From Nematostella vectensis (lineage: Eukaryota; Cnidaria; Anthozoa; Actiniaria; Edwardsiidae), in the NCBI RefSeq assembly GCF_932526225.1, contig NC_064038.1, positions 4,650,001 to 4,714,000 of the forward strand: a DNA stretch of 64,000 nucleotides, given 5' to 3'. Within the stretch, counting starts at the first letter, position 1. Each line of letters opens with the position of its first letter. Below the pieces are notes generated by a model. It was not told where the DNA came from. It searched no databases and saw only the letters and a program-made list of their open reading frames with translations. The translations under genes were made by a program, and so were the position numbers. Shown in pieces: positions 1-12,335 of the stretch.

Positions 1-838
1 TGCATTGATGTGAGCAATGTGTGATAAAAAGTCAAAACACATGATGAGCCTTTTGTTTTTAATTCAATATTTTGAACAATAATTGGAAGTGTGTTTGTTT
101 ACAAGAACAAAAATAAAGTTAACAAAAATATACTGTCAAATTATCTGTGATACATCCTTGTATCACACCTTGTTTAACTCTTCCAGGAGTGTAACTGTGA
201 ATACACAGTATACAAAACTCACCATTAAAGCTTCCTCGAAAACGCACAATGTTATCTGGCATTCCAGGCACATGTAAATGAGCAAGCATAATTTGGTGCA
301 AACAGCATTACTTGGGTACACCCAAAGCTCACCATTTTTAAAACATTAGGGCTTGTATTCTTGAATCCAGTCAGATATAAAATTAAATGTTTTGAGGATA
401 ATGAGGGAGGGAGAGAAATTTCCAATATCTTAATAAGAAGGGTTTGAAAGTTTATGAATTTAGAAAGGTGGGTTTTAAAGGCTCAGGTGCGGTTATGATC
501 AGAGACCCAGTAGTCTTTACGGGTCCTCCCACCCCAAAGCACAGCCGAAGAAAGTATGCCGGAGTTGATAGACTTTGTAAATGCTTTTTATTTTCATCTT
601 CCAAATGGTATGTGGTTCGTATGGACCCTATAAAACGCGCGTTCGCGTGAATAACTCAAATCTGTAATATTGAGGTATTTTGGTAAACCAAAAAAGGAAA
701 AAGGCCTTGAACTGAATAGCCCGGGACGAGTAATTCGTGACGTAGATCGAGATGTCAACCAGACAATGTCATCCCAAAAGCCCTTCTTATTTCTGCGCAA
801 GCGTCGCCAAAGGAAACTCCACATTGTGTAGTTCCAGA
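1..838. other. No gene seen
   Basis: AT-rich flank. The ORFs here are short, overlap on both strands and show no recognisable domain or splice-linked coding pattern. I see nothing beyond simple sequence. Confidence 0.6.
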
Positions 839-1057
839 AAATATCCATACCCCCCCCCCCCCCCCCTATTGAGGGGGTCGGAGGTATGATCCCCCACCCC
901 TCTGGAAGTTCCACCCCCCTGGAAAAAAATGAATACAGTAACTGTTAAGGAAAAGGGAATTTTGCGCCTCCCCTCTGTAAATTCCTGGGCGTTTGAACCT
1001 CCCCCCCCCCCCCCTGGAAATCCCAATCCCCTCAATGAGGGGCGGGTATGGATATTT
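839..1057. repeat. Hairpin-ended MITE-like repeat with poly-C tracts
   Basis: A 14-bp inverted repeat, AAATATCCATACCC at the left and its complement at the right, brackets about 220 bp holding two long C runs. It has no coding capacity. It looks like a small non-autonomous DNA element; I could not identify a target duplication. Confidence 0.55.
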
Positions 1058-1596
1058 CGGAGCGCGCTGATTGGTCAATAAAAAACGTACCGAATCACTT
1101 CCGATAGCCTCCAAGTAGTCCCGATCCCGAAAAGATGTTACAAAGTTTAGCCGCGAAAAATTTTCTGCGGCAATAATAGAAACAAGAACAAATCTAAGAC
1201 ATATCATGAATGGGGCAACCTAATCGCGATAAATAAAAGTAAGTAATTTGAATTTGAATTTTTCGGTGTCGACTTGGAGAACGGATTTGAAAGATGGCGA
1301 CATTCTCACGAGCGTGCGCTGTTTTTAAAATCTCGCTTCATTGTGGGTAGCATGGCAATGGAAAACACTTCGCCAATATTTTATTGCATTGCCGTCTCTG
1401 AATTTTAACGGTTTTAAGGAAAATACGTTGTTTTAGATTTTCCCGCCAAAACTTGGAATTATTCACTTTCGCGCGGCCAGGACAATTTTCAAAGATCTGT
1501 AGAAAATTCAAATTTCAATCAAATTCAATACCCTTCTCAGAAAGTTTATCTATGCTTTTTTTTGGCCAAGAGCATCTTATGCCCAGGATGCAATCG

Positions 1597-1707
1597 CAGG
1601 CCCGTACCCAGGGGGGGAGGGGGTGCAGTGCGAACGCACCCAGGAAAAATTAGGTCCCATTTTTCGGATTTCGCACCCCTCCAAGAAAAATCCTGGGTAC
1701 GGGCCTG
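1597..1707. mobile_element. 111-bp MITE with 5-bp target duplication
   Basis: The ends are inverted repeats beginning CAGGCCCGTACCCAGG, and the element can fold into a near full-length hairpin. AATCG lies immediately on both sides (1592-1596 and 1708-1712), consistent with a 5-bp target-site duplication. No ORF; non-autonomous. The family is not identified. Confidence 0.75.
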
Positions 1708-1965
1708 AATCGTGGCAGTTGTGGTTGAATGCTCAAACCACAATTGTGCGCACTGCTTTTTGACCAATGTTTAGAACCCTAAAGTGTTCTCGTTAAAAAA
1801 TATTCTACCTCAAGCAAAATTGAATTCCCGTTTTTTAGCCTTTGCTGGGTTTCCTGTGTTCTAAACAGAAGATAAAGCCTGAAACCAGGAAGGCCGCTGA
1901 CCACAGCATTGCACCACGCTTCGTTCCTTTTCACGTCTTGTAAATCGACGTACTATACGATCAAA

Positions 1966-4881
1966 ATGCGTCTCGAAAAATGCTATTTCTGTTCCTCTAC
2001 AGTCTATCCGGGTCACGGAATTTCTTTTATAAGGAACGACTGTAAGGTAAGGGCAATTTGCTCTTAAATAGATTTCTGGAATTGACCTCAGAAAGGCATT
2101 TTGTGACGCCTGGAGTCCATAACAAACTTAGTTTTAACTTATATGTTTATTTTTTTCACGTGGTCGAAGTCATTAGAGTTTGCACTTTCCTGATCAATGT
2201 TTATTCTTAGGCAGGTTTTCAGGCATTCATTTAGCAACCTTAACAACGACAGTTTTATGTTTTAAAGGAAGTTTGATTGATCCACGGTTTACACTGCCGT
2301 ATTGCCCGGCCTGTTTAATCGATAAAAATCGATAACTAAAAACAAATCGATAAACCGGAATTTATCTATGATCTTACTTTATCGATATCGGTTGGATCGG
2401 AAGATTGATGATAATCGCTACTCACACGATCCTTCCAAATTGGTCGTATCAATTATGTGTGTTGTGTTTGGTAATATTGGTCTCTGTATTTTGTTAGATA
2501 ATTATATAGGGGCCTCGCAATTTTTCTGTTATTGACTGATTTTATCGATTGGAATTGATTATCTGTTCTATCAACCTAACAGGATGGGCATATTGGCGAA
2601 TAGAATACACAGAAAATACATTGAACGAAACAGAAATATCTGTCAAATAACCATGTTTCCATATTAGGACAATGAGTGATAGTCATGAATAAAGCATTCT
2701 AGATAGTACATATTGTCTTAAAAGATAAGACTCATGGAAATAAGAGCTGTGCATCTTATCTTTTGAGACATTGTTTTCGCCTTTATTATCTACAATGTTT
2801 CAGAATCTATGTTTTAATTATACCTAGCTCATGACTGATATAGCTATGGTGACAATTTGCAGCACAAATTTTGATAGGGTTAGAAAAGGTTTCCAGTTAT
2901 CTGTCGATTGATACAAATCACTGTCTTTATAAAGCTAGTTAAATTCAATCCTAGGCTTTTAAGTCCTTTACAGTACCGGACCAATCATCATAACCTCCAC
3001 TTGTGAGTATTCGAGACTCGTGCATATTATACTCAAGGCTAAGTTGCGAGTATCCACTTACAGTATATCATAAGCTTTAGCATGTCTGGGAGTTATTGAT
3101 TGTTTGTGTAGTTCTGTTACCTTAATTAGGGGCTTAACACTTGCAAGTAGAAATTATTATACTCTGTGCCCGTACTGTACCTTCTTAAAGTAAACTTAAG
3201 GTAAACTACAGATATCTGATTAAACTGTTTTTTTTTCCATTTGAATTCAGGTTTTTAGGTTTTGTCGCTCAAAATGCCACAAAAACTTTAAAATGAAAAG
3301 GAATCCACGAAAAATGAAATGGACCAAAGCATTCAGAAAAGCTGCTGGTAAAGATTTGGCCATTGTAAGTAATCATAGGATATTCCATTATAAATAACCC
3401 CACCCCTAGCACTGTTCTATGCCATTGTAAGTAATATATGAATATTCCACTATTACAAATAACCACACCTCTACCATGCTATGCTAAAATTCCATTAAAA
3501 TGTAGTTTATCATAAAAAAAATACTAAAATTCAATTCAATTCAGTAGTATTAGTAAAATTGAGAAGTTTAAAAAATAAGAAAATGAATATTTTAAACTGA
3601 ACATTTTTACAAGGAAATCTGGCGTGTCCAGGTTTGGCTTGGCGTTTTTGCTATATATATATATATTTTTGTAAAAATAAAAATTTTGCTGTTTTAATAA
3701 TTACGACATAATAAATACGAATCAGGGCTGATTCATATATACTGTATATATATTCAAGCACTTTTAGCATGATAATGGTCTATCCTAAGTTACTCGACAT
3801 CAAACAATTATTCTGTCATTGATAATCCCACCTCTGGCAGTACTCATCACACACTCAGTGGGATGCCTGTGCACTAATCCCTAGTCTCCCTCCTCAGGAC
3901 TCCACATTCGAATTTGAGAAAAAGCGAAATGTCCCTATGAAATACAACAGAGAATTGTGGTCTAACACAGGTAAATATTGACCAATCAATGGCAGAGGAT
4001 GGGGAGGTGCGGGGGTAGTTTTTTTTTTCTTTTTTTTCTTTTTACATGAACACAGGGTTTACATGTACTTCAGTATGTATCAAGTGTTTCATTTTTTTAG
4101 CACCCCCCCCCCCCTCCCCACTTTTGGACCACTTTGCTGTCCCTGTCAATAAATAGAAGTTATAACAATGTTCTAAAATGTTAATCTTAGTTTGAATAAT
4201 TGTGTACCTATTTGTATTCCCTTTTGTTTAGTTCGGGCCATGAAAAGAATTGAAGAAATCAAACAGAAGAGACAGGCGCAACATATCAAGAACAGGTGTC
4301 CCTACTATCTCTAGATGCATATTTGTCTCCTCTTAAAATCATCAAGAAAAATTATCCCTGAGCTTACAGTAGAAATAAGAACCTTCATTTTATATAACTA
4401 TGACAATAAATTTTAATGTGCGTTTATGTTGCTCCAGGTAAATCTAATTACATAGATTTAGAAAAAAAAACTATCTATTACTGTGTGTTGTATGTCGCTT
4501 TTAATGCTTTATTTCCTAATGAATTCAGACTTAAACCAAACAAAGAACTTGTCAAAGAGGTGGACAAGAAGGAGGTCCAGCAAAATATCAGTCTTATATC
4601 ACAACCAGGTTAGTCTTATATATCACAACCAGCATATAGCAGCATACCAATTAAACATTTGCACACTCATACTCATATACCAATTCCCTTGTTTTGTGTA
4701 TTAGGAAGATGCAGATGTTTCTTTACACATTCTCCATTAGACAAGCATGTATCAAAAGAAAAGATTGTAAAAACTTTGCGCAGGTTCTAAAAGAATTTTT
4801 TTTGCAGTTCCCAAAAGAAAGGCATCCCAGAAGATTTCCCAAGTCATGCGGGAGGCAGATCCCATGGACATGGAAGAGTAA
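1966..4881 (+). CDS. RSL24D1 / RLP24, ribosome biogenesis L24-like protein, six exons
   Basis: Exons 1966-2046, 3251-3364, 3898-3970, 4232-4295, 4529-4608 and 4808-4881 join in phase, all with GT..AG introns, into a protein of about 160 aa. The product is the eL24-related assembly factor that occupies the L24 site on pre-60S particles in the nucleolus and is later exchanged for L24. The N-terminus has the family zinc-binding pattern (CYFC near residues 6-9, then a second Cys pair, FCRSKC, around residue 31). It is followed by the basic [11 protein letters not shown] block, the FEFEKKRN segment and a Lys/Glu-rich helical tail ending in an acidic DPMDMEE. Length and motif order match the animal family. 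Start is the first ATG before the zinc motif. The gene lies just outside the tandem array and is single-copy here. Confidence 0.95.
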
Positions 4882-5918
4882 TAAGATTATCCTTAGAGGG
4901 ATGCAGACATTGGCTGTTACATGTGACAGATTTGCTAAACATAGCGGCAAGGCTGGGCGAAGAGCACTCATGTAACACTGTAGCAAATCTAATTTGTACA
5001 TAAATAAAGGAGTAAGACTTGGCAGGATTGGTTTATGAGAAATTTCAGGATTTTTAAGAAGAGGATCAACATTACTGTTTACCTATGAACTCGCACTATT
5101 TCCCTAACCTTACATGAAGTACTGACCTTGGGGTCGTACATGGCGTACTGGCTGAAACCCTAACCTACCACAGGAATCCCAATACAATGATTTCGCGCTC
5201 CTCTTATCGTTGTCGAGGCTAAGAAATTCCTTGGGATGTTTTATTTTAATTTTCGAGAGCCCGTCGTTCGGGGAACAGAGGTGACGTCACTTGTTCACCC
5301 CTCTACTTTCGACTAGTACTAGTAAATGTCTTTATTTAAATCTTGTATCGGTAAGCTTGATTGAATTTGCCGCTCCTCGCGATCCTTGTTGCTATGACAA
5401 TAGTCGGGACTTTCTCAGCGGTACCGACCCCGAACCACCTGCTCTTAAAGTGACGTAATGTCTAACAATCTCGGATATCATGAAAACTAACTCACTAAGA
5501 AGACATTGATGTATTAAACTTGCCCATTTGAAGGGATATAAGCGATTCGCCAAAAATATCGAAACAAGACTTTCGCGCACGGGGCAGTTTTGTAGTCTTC
5601 ACATTTTATTTTGTTTTTCGTTTTCATTAATCTAACCCTGTTTAACACGCAAGGGGATTTATCTGTCGCATTCTAGCTTATATACTAACACTCTTTGACT
5701 GTCACCAACCAGGTGCAAAACAAATGCTCAACGGGCATTGATGTGTGTTTGTCGCTTGTAGCTCAACGCTTGCCATTGGTTTATAACTCTTATGAATCAT
5801 GGATGAAAATAGCGCGTCGTTTACAGTGAGCCTTATATTTAACCATAATACCGGTACCCACGCATCGAATAGTGTTCTCCTAAAAATTGCACTTACGTTC
5901 ATACTGTGGATTTCAATT
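4882..5918. other. Intergenic, no gene seen
   Basis: The 3' flank of RSL24D1 up to the left edge of the tandem array. The short ORFs are overlapping shadows with no recognisable product. The original promoter of the ancestral arrestin gene probably lies in the right part, because only 114 bp upstream of the arrestin start codon are inside the duplicated unit. Confidence 0.5.
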
Positions 5919-6032
5919 TAAACGCAGAAATTCCAGACTATACGCACCGAGGAATCAAGGAGTCGACAACGTCCAGTCAACAGTGTTTTGGTGTTCTGCA
6001 TTGTACAATCCATCCACCGCCATCGCCGGAAA

Positions 6033-9000
6033 ATGGGCAAAGGGGTTACATTTGAGATTGTTTTGAACAGAAAGAACAGGATTTATCATCCCGGGGAGGT
6101 CGTTTCTGGGGAGTGCGTCGTGTATTCGAAAGAGAGTTTAAAGTTTCGCAGTGTCCATGTCGAGTTCCACGGAGAAGCGCGTACAAATTGGGATGAAATT
6201 GAGAACTACACAACCACGCACAAAAATGAGGAGGTTTATTTCAACAAAAAGACATCCTTATTGGCAAATGGTGAGTTAATGCTAAGTGGGGTTTATTGAG
6301 CTATTTTCTCTTTTAAAATTCATTATCAAAGGATTTTATACTCGACTGCTAGTGTTTCTTCAGTGGAACGCTATTGTCATGCAAGCACAGGTAACCCAAA
6401 AGACGCGGTCAACTCGCAATAAGCCTGCGCAACAGGTTTTTTTTAAGAGCTTGCTCTAGATTTGGCAATTGAGGATGTTGAGGATGCCGCTTGCACAAAG
6501 CCCATCATGATAATAAAGGGATTATTGTTTATTTCATTTTATCACCAAAAGACACTGATATAAAAGGTGAATTCACAGTGCGACCATCACAGTCTCTGGA
6601 ACTTTCCTCGATCATAAATTCAGTCAAATGAGTCTCCATATTTCCTCGTTATTTAGCCCCTTTTCCGATAATGTGCCTCTTTTATGTATAACGGACTTCC
6701 TTGAGCCCGAGAGTTCTTAATGGAGATATCCGCTTAATGGAGGTTTCTGGTTTCGCGACTTTTGAAAATGAAAGCTAGTTAATAGGGGAATGGTTACGAA
6801 ACCCGGCGAACTTCAAAGGGTGAATCTTTGTTTGGTTTTTGGCAATGTCTCACCTGGTTGTGAGATTGTTTAATAGAGCTCTACATAAGACGGCTAGATG
6901 TCCCGGTGTCCCTGCCATTTGTCGTGTATATTCGTATTTTTTAATTAATGTTTAATTGCAAAGCTAATAAAATAAATAGAATAAAAATACTCTCTAAAGA
7001 ATTTAAACTCCGTTCGTTTGAAGATCGCCGGGTTTCGGGCCATTTTCCTCTATGTAGAGCGATGTTCTGAGGTATCCCCTTAACGGACGTTTGTTGTATA
7101 GTCCATCTGTATCAGGCTGTACTTATCTACTTATCAGGTTACGTTTATAATTTTGCAGGAGATAAGAAAGGGGCAGTCAGCGTTCTATCGGCAGGTAGGC
7201 ATGCGCTAGAATTTTCCTTCAAAATACCACCATTCAGTCTCCCATCGTCCTTTGAGAGCACACATGGTCACGTGAGGTACTATTTGCGTGCGCGAATCAG
7301 TCGTCCTTGGCGCTTTGACGAGGTTACCAAGCTACAAGTCCACGTGATCGACTTGATAGATGTCAACTCTCCCAGACTTCTCGTAAGTATACGATTTTTA
7401 AGCTTTTAATAAGGAACCGACCATTATCGTAACGCAAAGTAATTATCTCCCAAAAAAGTATTGGCTATGGCAAATCCTGCTCAAAAGGCACAGCAAAAAA
7501 AAAAACAAAAAACAGCCCAAGTGGCTGTGCACGGCGAATATCCAGTATATTCAAGTATAAGAAACCGATCTTAAAATGTTACAAGAGCAAAAAGAAAAAT
7601 AATGCGCGTATGACTCGTAAATAGTTACCCGGCTAACAGAACTTTCTTTCTGTTTGTTTCTCAGTTCACTTATCCGTGTCAGGTCTCCCTGCGGACACAA
7701 ACAAACGAGAACGCGAAAGAACAGAGACGCGACAGGGATAAGTGCACTGCCCGGGGGGGGGGGGGGGGGGTCTTCAATGTAAAAGTGGTAGGGATGTTCG
7801 TCGGAAAATTCGACAAAAAAACCTAAAAAATACCTGCATGACCAAAAATTGCTACCCTAAACAATACCTCTAGATCCTTAAAAAAGCCTTAAAGAAAAGC
7901 CTTTTTTCTTTCTGGTACCCCTTAATAAAAACCTGAGGCCCGATTTTGACCCCTTAAAAATACGACGAGCATCCTTATTACCCCCTCCCCCGGGGTGCAC
8001 TGATACACAAAAAAAGCTCTTCTAGCAGGGTAGCAAATAATGAGATAACGTCACCTTGCTGAGATAATAAATGTAATGATGTCCGGTATGTAGATGCCTG
8101 TATTTGGCGAGGCTCAGAAAGCCTTGAACTGCCTGTGTAACGGTACAGCGGCGCCTCTCCACGCGCTCGTGTACACGGATCGGTCCGCTTACTGTCCTGG
8201 CGAGCGACTGACCCTAACCACCGAGATACGTAATCTTCCTCTGAGAGAGCCTTACGAGACGTGCGTGTACTTGGTGCAGAGCATCACTTACAAGTCTAGC
8301 TGTGGAAGGACGAGAAGCGTCAATAAACAGGTCAGCGATGTGTGAGTAACAGCCATATTGATTTTTGAAAATACCTCCATCTACATACCCTGGTTCAAGA
8401 GCCTCGAACGTCTTTCTATTTGGCCACTAAATAGAGAGACATTCGAGGCTCTGGAACCAGGGTACCATTTACAGGAAACCCGTTCAAATTAGCTAATTTT
8501 CATACGATTAGGTCACGTCTTTGCAAACCAAGAATAGAACAAAAGTGCTAAGTACTACGAATCCCAACCTCGTCCCTAGGGTCTTCTGGGTAATTTTTAC
8601 TATGGCTAACTGATAAAGCATAATTAGATTGTACGTCATGCCCAGTCTACCTACTGTCAGCTTACATTTAAATTAAAAAGGGCGGATGATTCTTAGACAA
8701 ACCGAGGTGACGCAGGGCCGTAGCAGGGAGTTGGGACACTGGGGGCACGTGACCCCCAATATTAAAAAAAAATAGAAGGAAATAACCATTAGGGGCGTGG
8801 CTGTGCCTCCAATATGCTGTTATTCTGTATCGTGCCCCTCTCTCCCAATATTTCGATACCTACAACAGATTTGTGATGTCACAAAAAGAATTGGCCATGA
8901 AGTATAGAGACGCCTCGGGACGAAACTTTAAGGGTCTGTTTGTATCTTGTTTGGACTTTTGCGGCTGCCACCCCCGCAAATATATACAAGTTTGCAAATT

Positions 9001-10610
9001 TTCTGATTCACTGATCACTGATTTCGCCGGATTTTTGTTAAAGATAACAGTACGCGCCTGTGGGTGTATCTGATTCCCAGATTTTTAACCTTCCTCTCTT
9101 TATTTATTCATAGGTCAAAGTTCTTCAGCGCTCTTCGATGTCGCTTGAGTTGGACGAGTTTGAAGTCCCGGATGTCGTCCCGACCATGAGGAATTGTGGG
9201 ATAGTATCTATATGCTACCACCTCAAGGTACCAAGAGCGCAGAGCATGCCGGACACGACGCGACAGGACTCGAAGACCACCTGGACGACACGACTGTAAA
9301 CTTGTCGACCTGGACTTGGACGACAAGACTGTAAACAGTGCATATACTGACGGGAAAACAACAATGACTGACGGAATTATTGAACAAAGTGTTTCATTAC
9401 TTATAAGCATATTTTCGAAGTGTTTGCGCGCAGTAGTGTACAATTTTGCGTGATGTTGTTTAGGAATTCTCTAGTCTCCTCGCAGCCGCTTTACGTTTCG
9501 GTCACGCAATGGGGAAACGCTGCGTGACCGAAACTAACAGCGGCTGCGAGGAAACTAGGAATTCTTCGGCTGATTTACATGCCTTTTGCGCCGAAACTTT
9601 ACTTTAAAAATCTAAAAAAAGTCTAACAAATCACGGTAGCCTTATTTAATCATCAGCACCCCACTTGAGGGAAATCCCCTGTCCTGATGTACTGCAGTGG
9701 AATATTACTCCTCTGGCATCAGGTAAAAACGCCCAATGAGGCGTTCACTCGGAGAAAATAACAGTTCCTTGATAAGGTGGTGGCCACAGGAAAGGGCACA
9801 TCCCTCTATGGGTGTGCTGATGATATATTCAATTCCTCTGCGCTACATCTAATATATTTACGTTGTTGTTGTTTACTTTAAGGTTATCGTCGCCGTTGCC
9901 CATGGTCACGGTTCCGGTGTCAATCTTGAGGTGGAGCTTCCTATCACTATAGCAACCATACCGCTTAGAAAGTCCTGCGGGCTCATCAATAAGTTAGTCC
10001 CATATTCTCGACTGACTCAAGAACCTAAGTTTTCCATGAAGACTTTCGTCGGTATAAAGCACGGTAAGGAAGTTACACAGGAATATTCGTTTTTTTTTAA
10101 ATGACATCGTGAAGTTGTCATCACTGTTGCATGCATGAAGCAAAAGGGGGTATTAGTTATCAGTCAATCCCCTGAACCTCGAAATATTGTTCGGGCACGA
10201 TATAGAAACATTAAGAAAATATTTGGGTGAGGGGGGGGGGGACAGCCACGACCCCTAGAAATATTGTGGGGACCCTGATCCGACCACATGTTACTCTCAA
10301 TGGTAACCCAGGCAACTTTGCCTGGCAGCCTTGAACAGCCCTTCCACAATGTAAATCCTTGATAGTTTTCCTTTTCCTTTCCCCCAAACTGTTGGTCAGG
10401 CAATACTCTTTACTGTAAAGACAAAATACTCTTTTCTTTTAAAACAAAATTGGAATATTCAAACTACCCGTAACCCTCTCTGCAGGTGTCTTTAAAAAAG
10501 ACGCCTGGAGGAGGCTAGTTTTCTATACTTGCTATGCCTGATATTGCACTTCTCTTTTAGTACTCGCAACTGGATCCCCTGGCTACCCTCTACCAGCTGT
10601 AGCAACGTGA
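6033..10610 (+). CDS. Alpha-arrestin (ARRDC-type) gene A, six exons
   Basis: Coding exons 6033-6270, 7159-7382, 8094-8339, 9114-9227, 9883-10063 and 10561-10610 join in phase to about 350 aa. The product is an alpha-arrestin of the ARRDC1-4/TXNIP group, expected to be a cytosolic adaptor linking membrane cargo to ubiquitin ligases and endosomal sorting. Exons 1-2 give the arrestin N domain (FEIVLNRKNRIYHPGEVVSG, then FSFKIPPFSLPSSFES). Exons 3-5 give the C domain (CLCNGTAAPLHALVYTDR, YCPGERL, then LPITIATIPL). I chose the ATG at 6033 because the upstream in-frame ATG at 5988 is cut off by a stop in unit C. Exon 3 must use GTGTGA as donor to stay in phase, one GT upstream of a better-looking GTGAGT. 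The tail is short and lacks the PPxY motifs used by ARRDC3 to bind NEDD4 ligases, though it has SPGYPLP. Intron 5 is about 127 bp shorter than in B and C. Confidence 0.88.
8386..8464. repeat. Hairpin MITE in arrestin A intron 3
   Basis: A 79-bp near-perfect palindrome starting TACCCTGGTTC and ending in its complement, with CCTCGAACGTC arms and a short loop. The same hairpin is at 29727-29805 and 50693-50771, so it predates the triplication. Confidence 0.75.
9462..9565. repeat. Hairpin MITE in arrestin A intron 4
   Basis: Inverted arms of about 28 bp (AGGAATTCTCTAG then CCTCGCAGCCGC) enclose a second inverted pair, TTTCGGTCACGC against GCGTGACCGAAA. No coding content. Copies at 30802-30905 and 51776-51879. 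Confidence 0.75.
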
Positions 10611-11062
10611 CGATCACAACCTGCTAGATCCAGTCCCCTATCGGAGACGTAGACACACGCTCGTTTGATGAGCTACAGAGGCATGTGCAGAGGTGTTCCC
10701 TACCACTCCCGCCCAGCAAATAAAAAAATAATAATAGGTTTATGGAATTTTCATACCATTGTAATATGAATATCAAAATTAGCTTTTTTGTATTTTGTAA
10801 TTTGGTTACTGGAGAGTAGTGTAAATAGGGTTGTATAGTACAATGGAGATTAACATACTTTTTATCATAGATATACTTTTGTGAACTAAATAAAAAAAAA
10901 ACTAATAGCATAGCATGCTTGTTATGTGCTCTCCAGCCAGGCCTGTGGTCAGAGGGGTTTTCAACGAGCCACCTGGTTCCAAAGGTGGCAAAAGAGGGGT
11001 TGGGACAGCACTTTTCCAATTGGTGTTATGAGAATATGTAATATTTACCAGAAAATTCGGGT

Positions 11063-12335
11063 GGAGGCCACTCTCACCTAATAAAAGCTACCAAAGAATC
11101 ACGTCTAGAGCGGCCTCTCCTCACCTTATAAGGGCTAACAGGCAATTACGTCTAAAGTGGCCTCTCCTCACCTTATAAGGGCTAACAGGCAATCACGTCT
11201 AAAGTGGCCTCTCCTCACCTTATAAGGGCTAACAGTCAATCACGTCTAGAGTGGCCTCTCCTCACCTTATAAGGGCTAACAGGCAATCACGTCTAGAGTG
11301 GCCTCTCCTCACCTTATAAGGGCTAACAGGCAATCACGTCTAGAGTGGCCTCTCCTCACCTTATAAGGGCTAACAGGCAATCACGTCTAGAGTGGCCTCT
11401 CCTCACCTTATAAGGGCTAACAGGCAATCACGTGTAGAGTGGCCTCTCCTCACCTTATAAGGGCTAACAGGCAATCACGTCTAGAGCGGCCTCTCCTCGC
11501 CTTATAAGGGCTAACAGGCAATCACGTCTAGAGCGGCCTCTCCTCGCCTTATAAGGGCTAACAGGCAATCACGTCTAGAGCGGCCTCTCCTCGCCTTATA
11601 AGGGCTAACAGGCAATCACGTCTAAAGTGGCCTCTCCTCACCTTATAAGGGCTAACAGGCAATCACGTGTAGAGTGGCTTTTCCTCACCTTATAAGGGCT
11701 AACAGGCAATCACGTCTAGAGTGGCCTCTCCTCACCTTATAAGGGCTAACAGGCAATCACGTCTAGAGTGGCCTCTCCTCACCTTATAAGGGCTAACAGG
11801 CAATCACGTCTAGAGTGGCCTTTCCTCACCTTATAAGGGCTAACAGGCAATCACGTCTAAAGAGGCCTCTCCTCACCTTATAAGGGCTAACAGGCAATCA
11901 CGTCTAGAGCGGCCTCTCCTCACCTTATAAGGGCTAACAGGCAATTACGTCTAAAGTGGCCTCTCCTCACCTTATAAGGGCTAACAGGCAATCACGTCTA
12001 AAGTGGCCTCTCCTCACCTTATAAGGGCTAACAGGCAATCACGTCTAGAGTGGCCTCTCCTCACCTTATAAGGGCTAACAGGCAATCACGTCTAGAGCGG
12101 CCTCTCCTCACCTTATAAGGGCTAACAGGCAATCACGCCTAAAGTGGCCTCTCCTCACCTTATAAGGGCTAACAGGCAATCACGTCTAGAGCGGCCTCTC
12201 CTCACCTTATAAGGGCTAACAGGCAATCACGTCTAAAGTGGCCTTTCCACCTAATAAATGCTAACAAGCAATTACGTCTAGAGAGACATCTCCACCTAAT
12301 AAGTGATATCAAGCAATCACATTTAGAGCGGCCTT
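11063..12335. repeat. 47-bp minisatellite, about 27 units (unit A)
   Basis: Head-to-tail units built around CTCACCTTATAAGGGCTAAC and GGCAATCACGTCTAGAG, with few substitutions (CTAGAG/CTAAAG, GCGG/GTGG). The last two or three units are more diverged (CACCTAATAA). It lies downstream of the arrestin gene. Confidence 0.95.

Noticed and set aside
5988-6299. Longer arrestin N-terminus from the ATG at 5988 (and 27167 in unit B)
   Set aside because: The extension has no arrestin similarity and unit C has a stop there; the ATG at 6033 fits the family.
11063-12335. CRISPR-like regular repeats
   Set aside because: The 47-bp units are contiguous with no unique spacers, and the context is animal intergenic DNA: a minisatellite.
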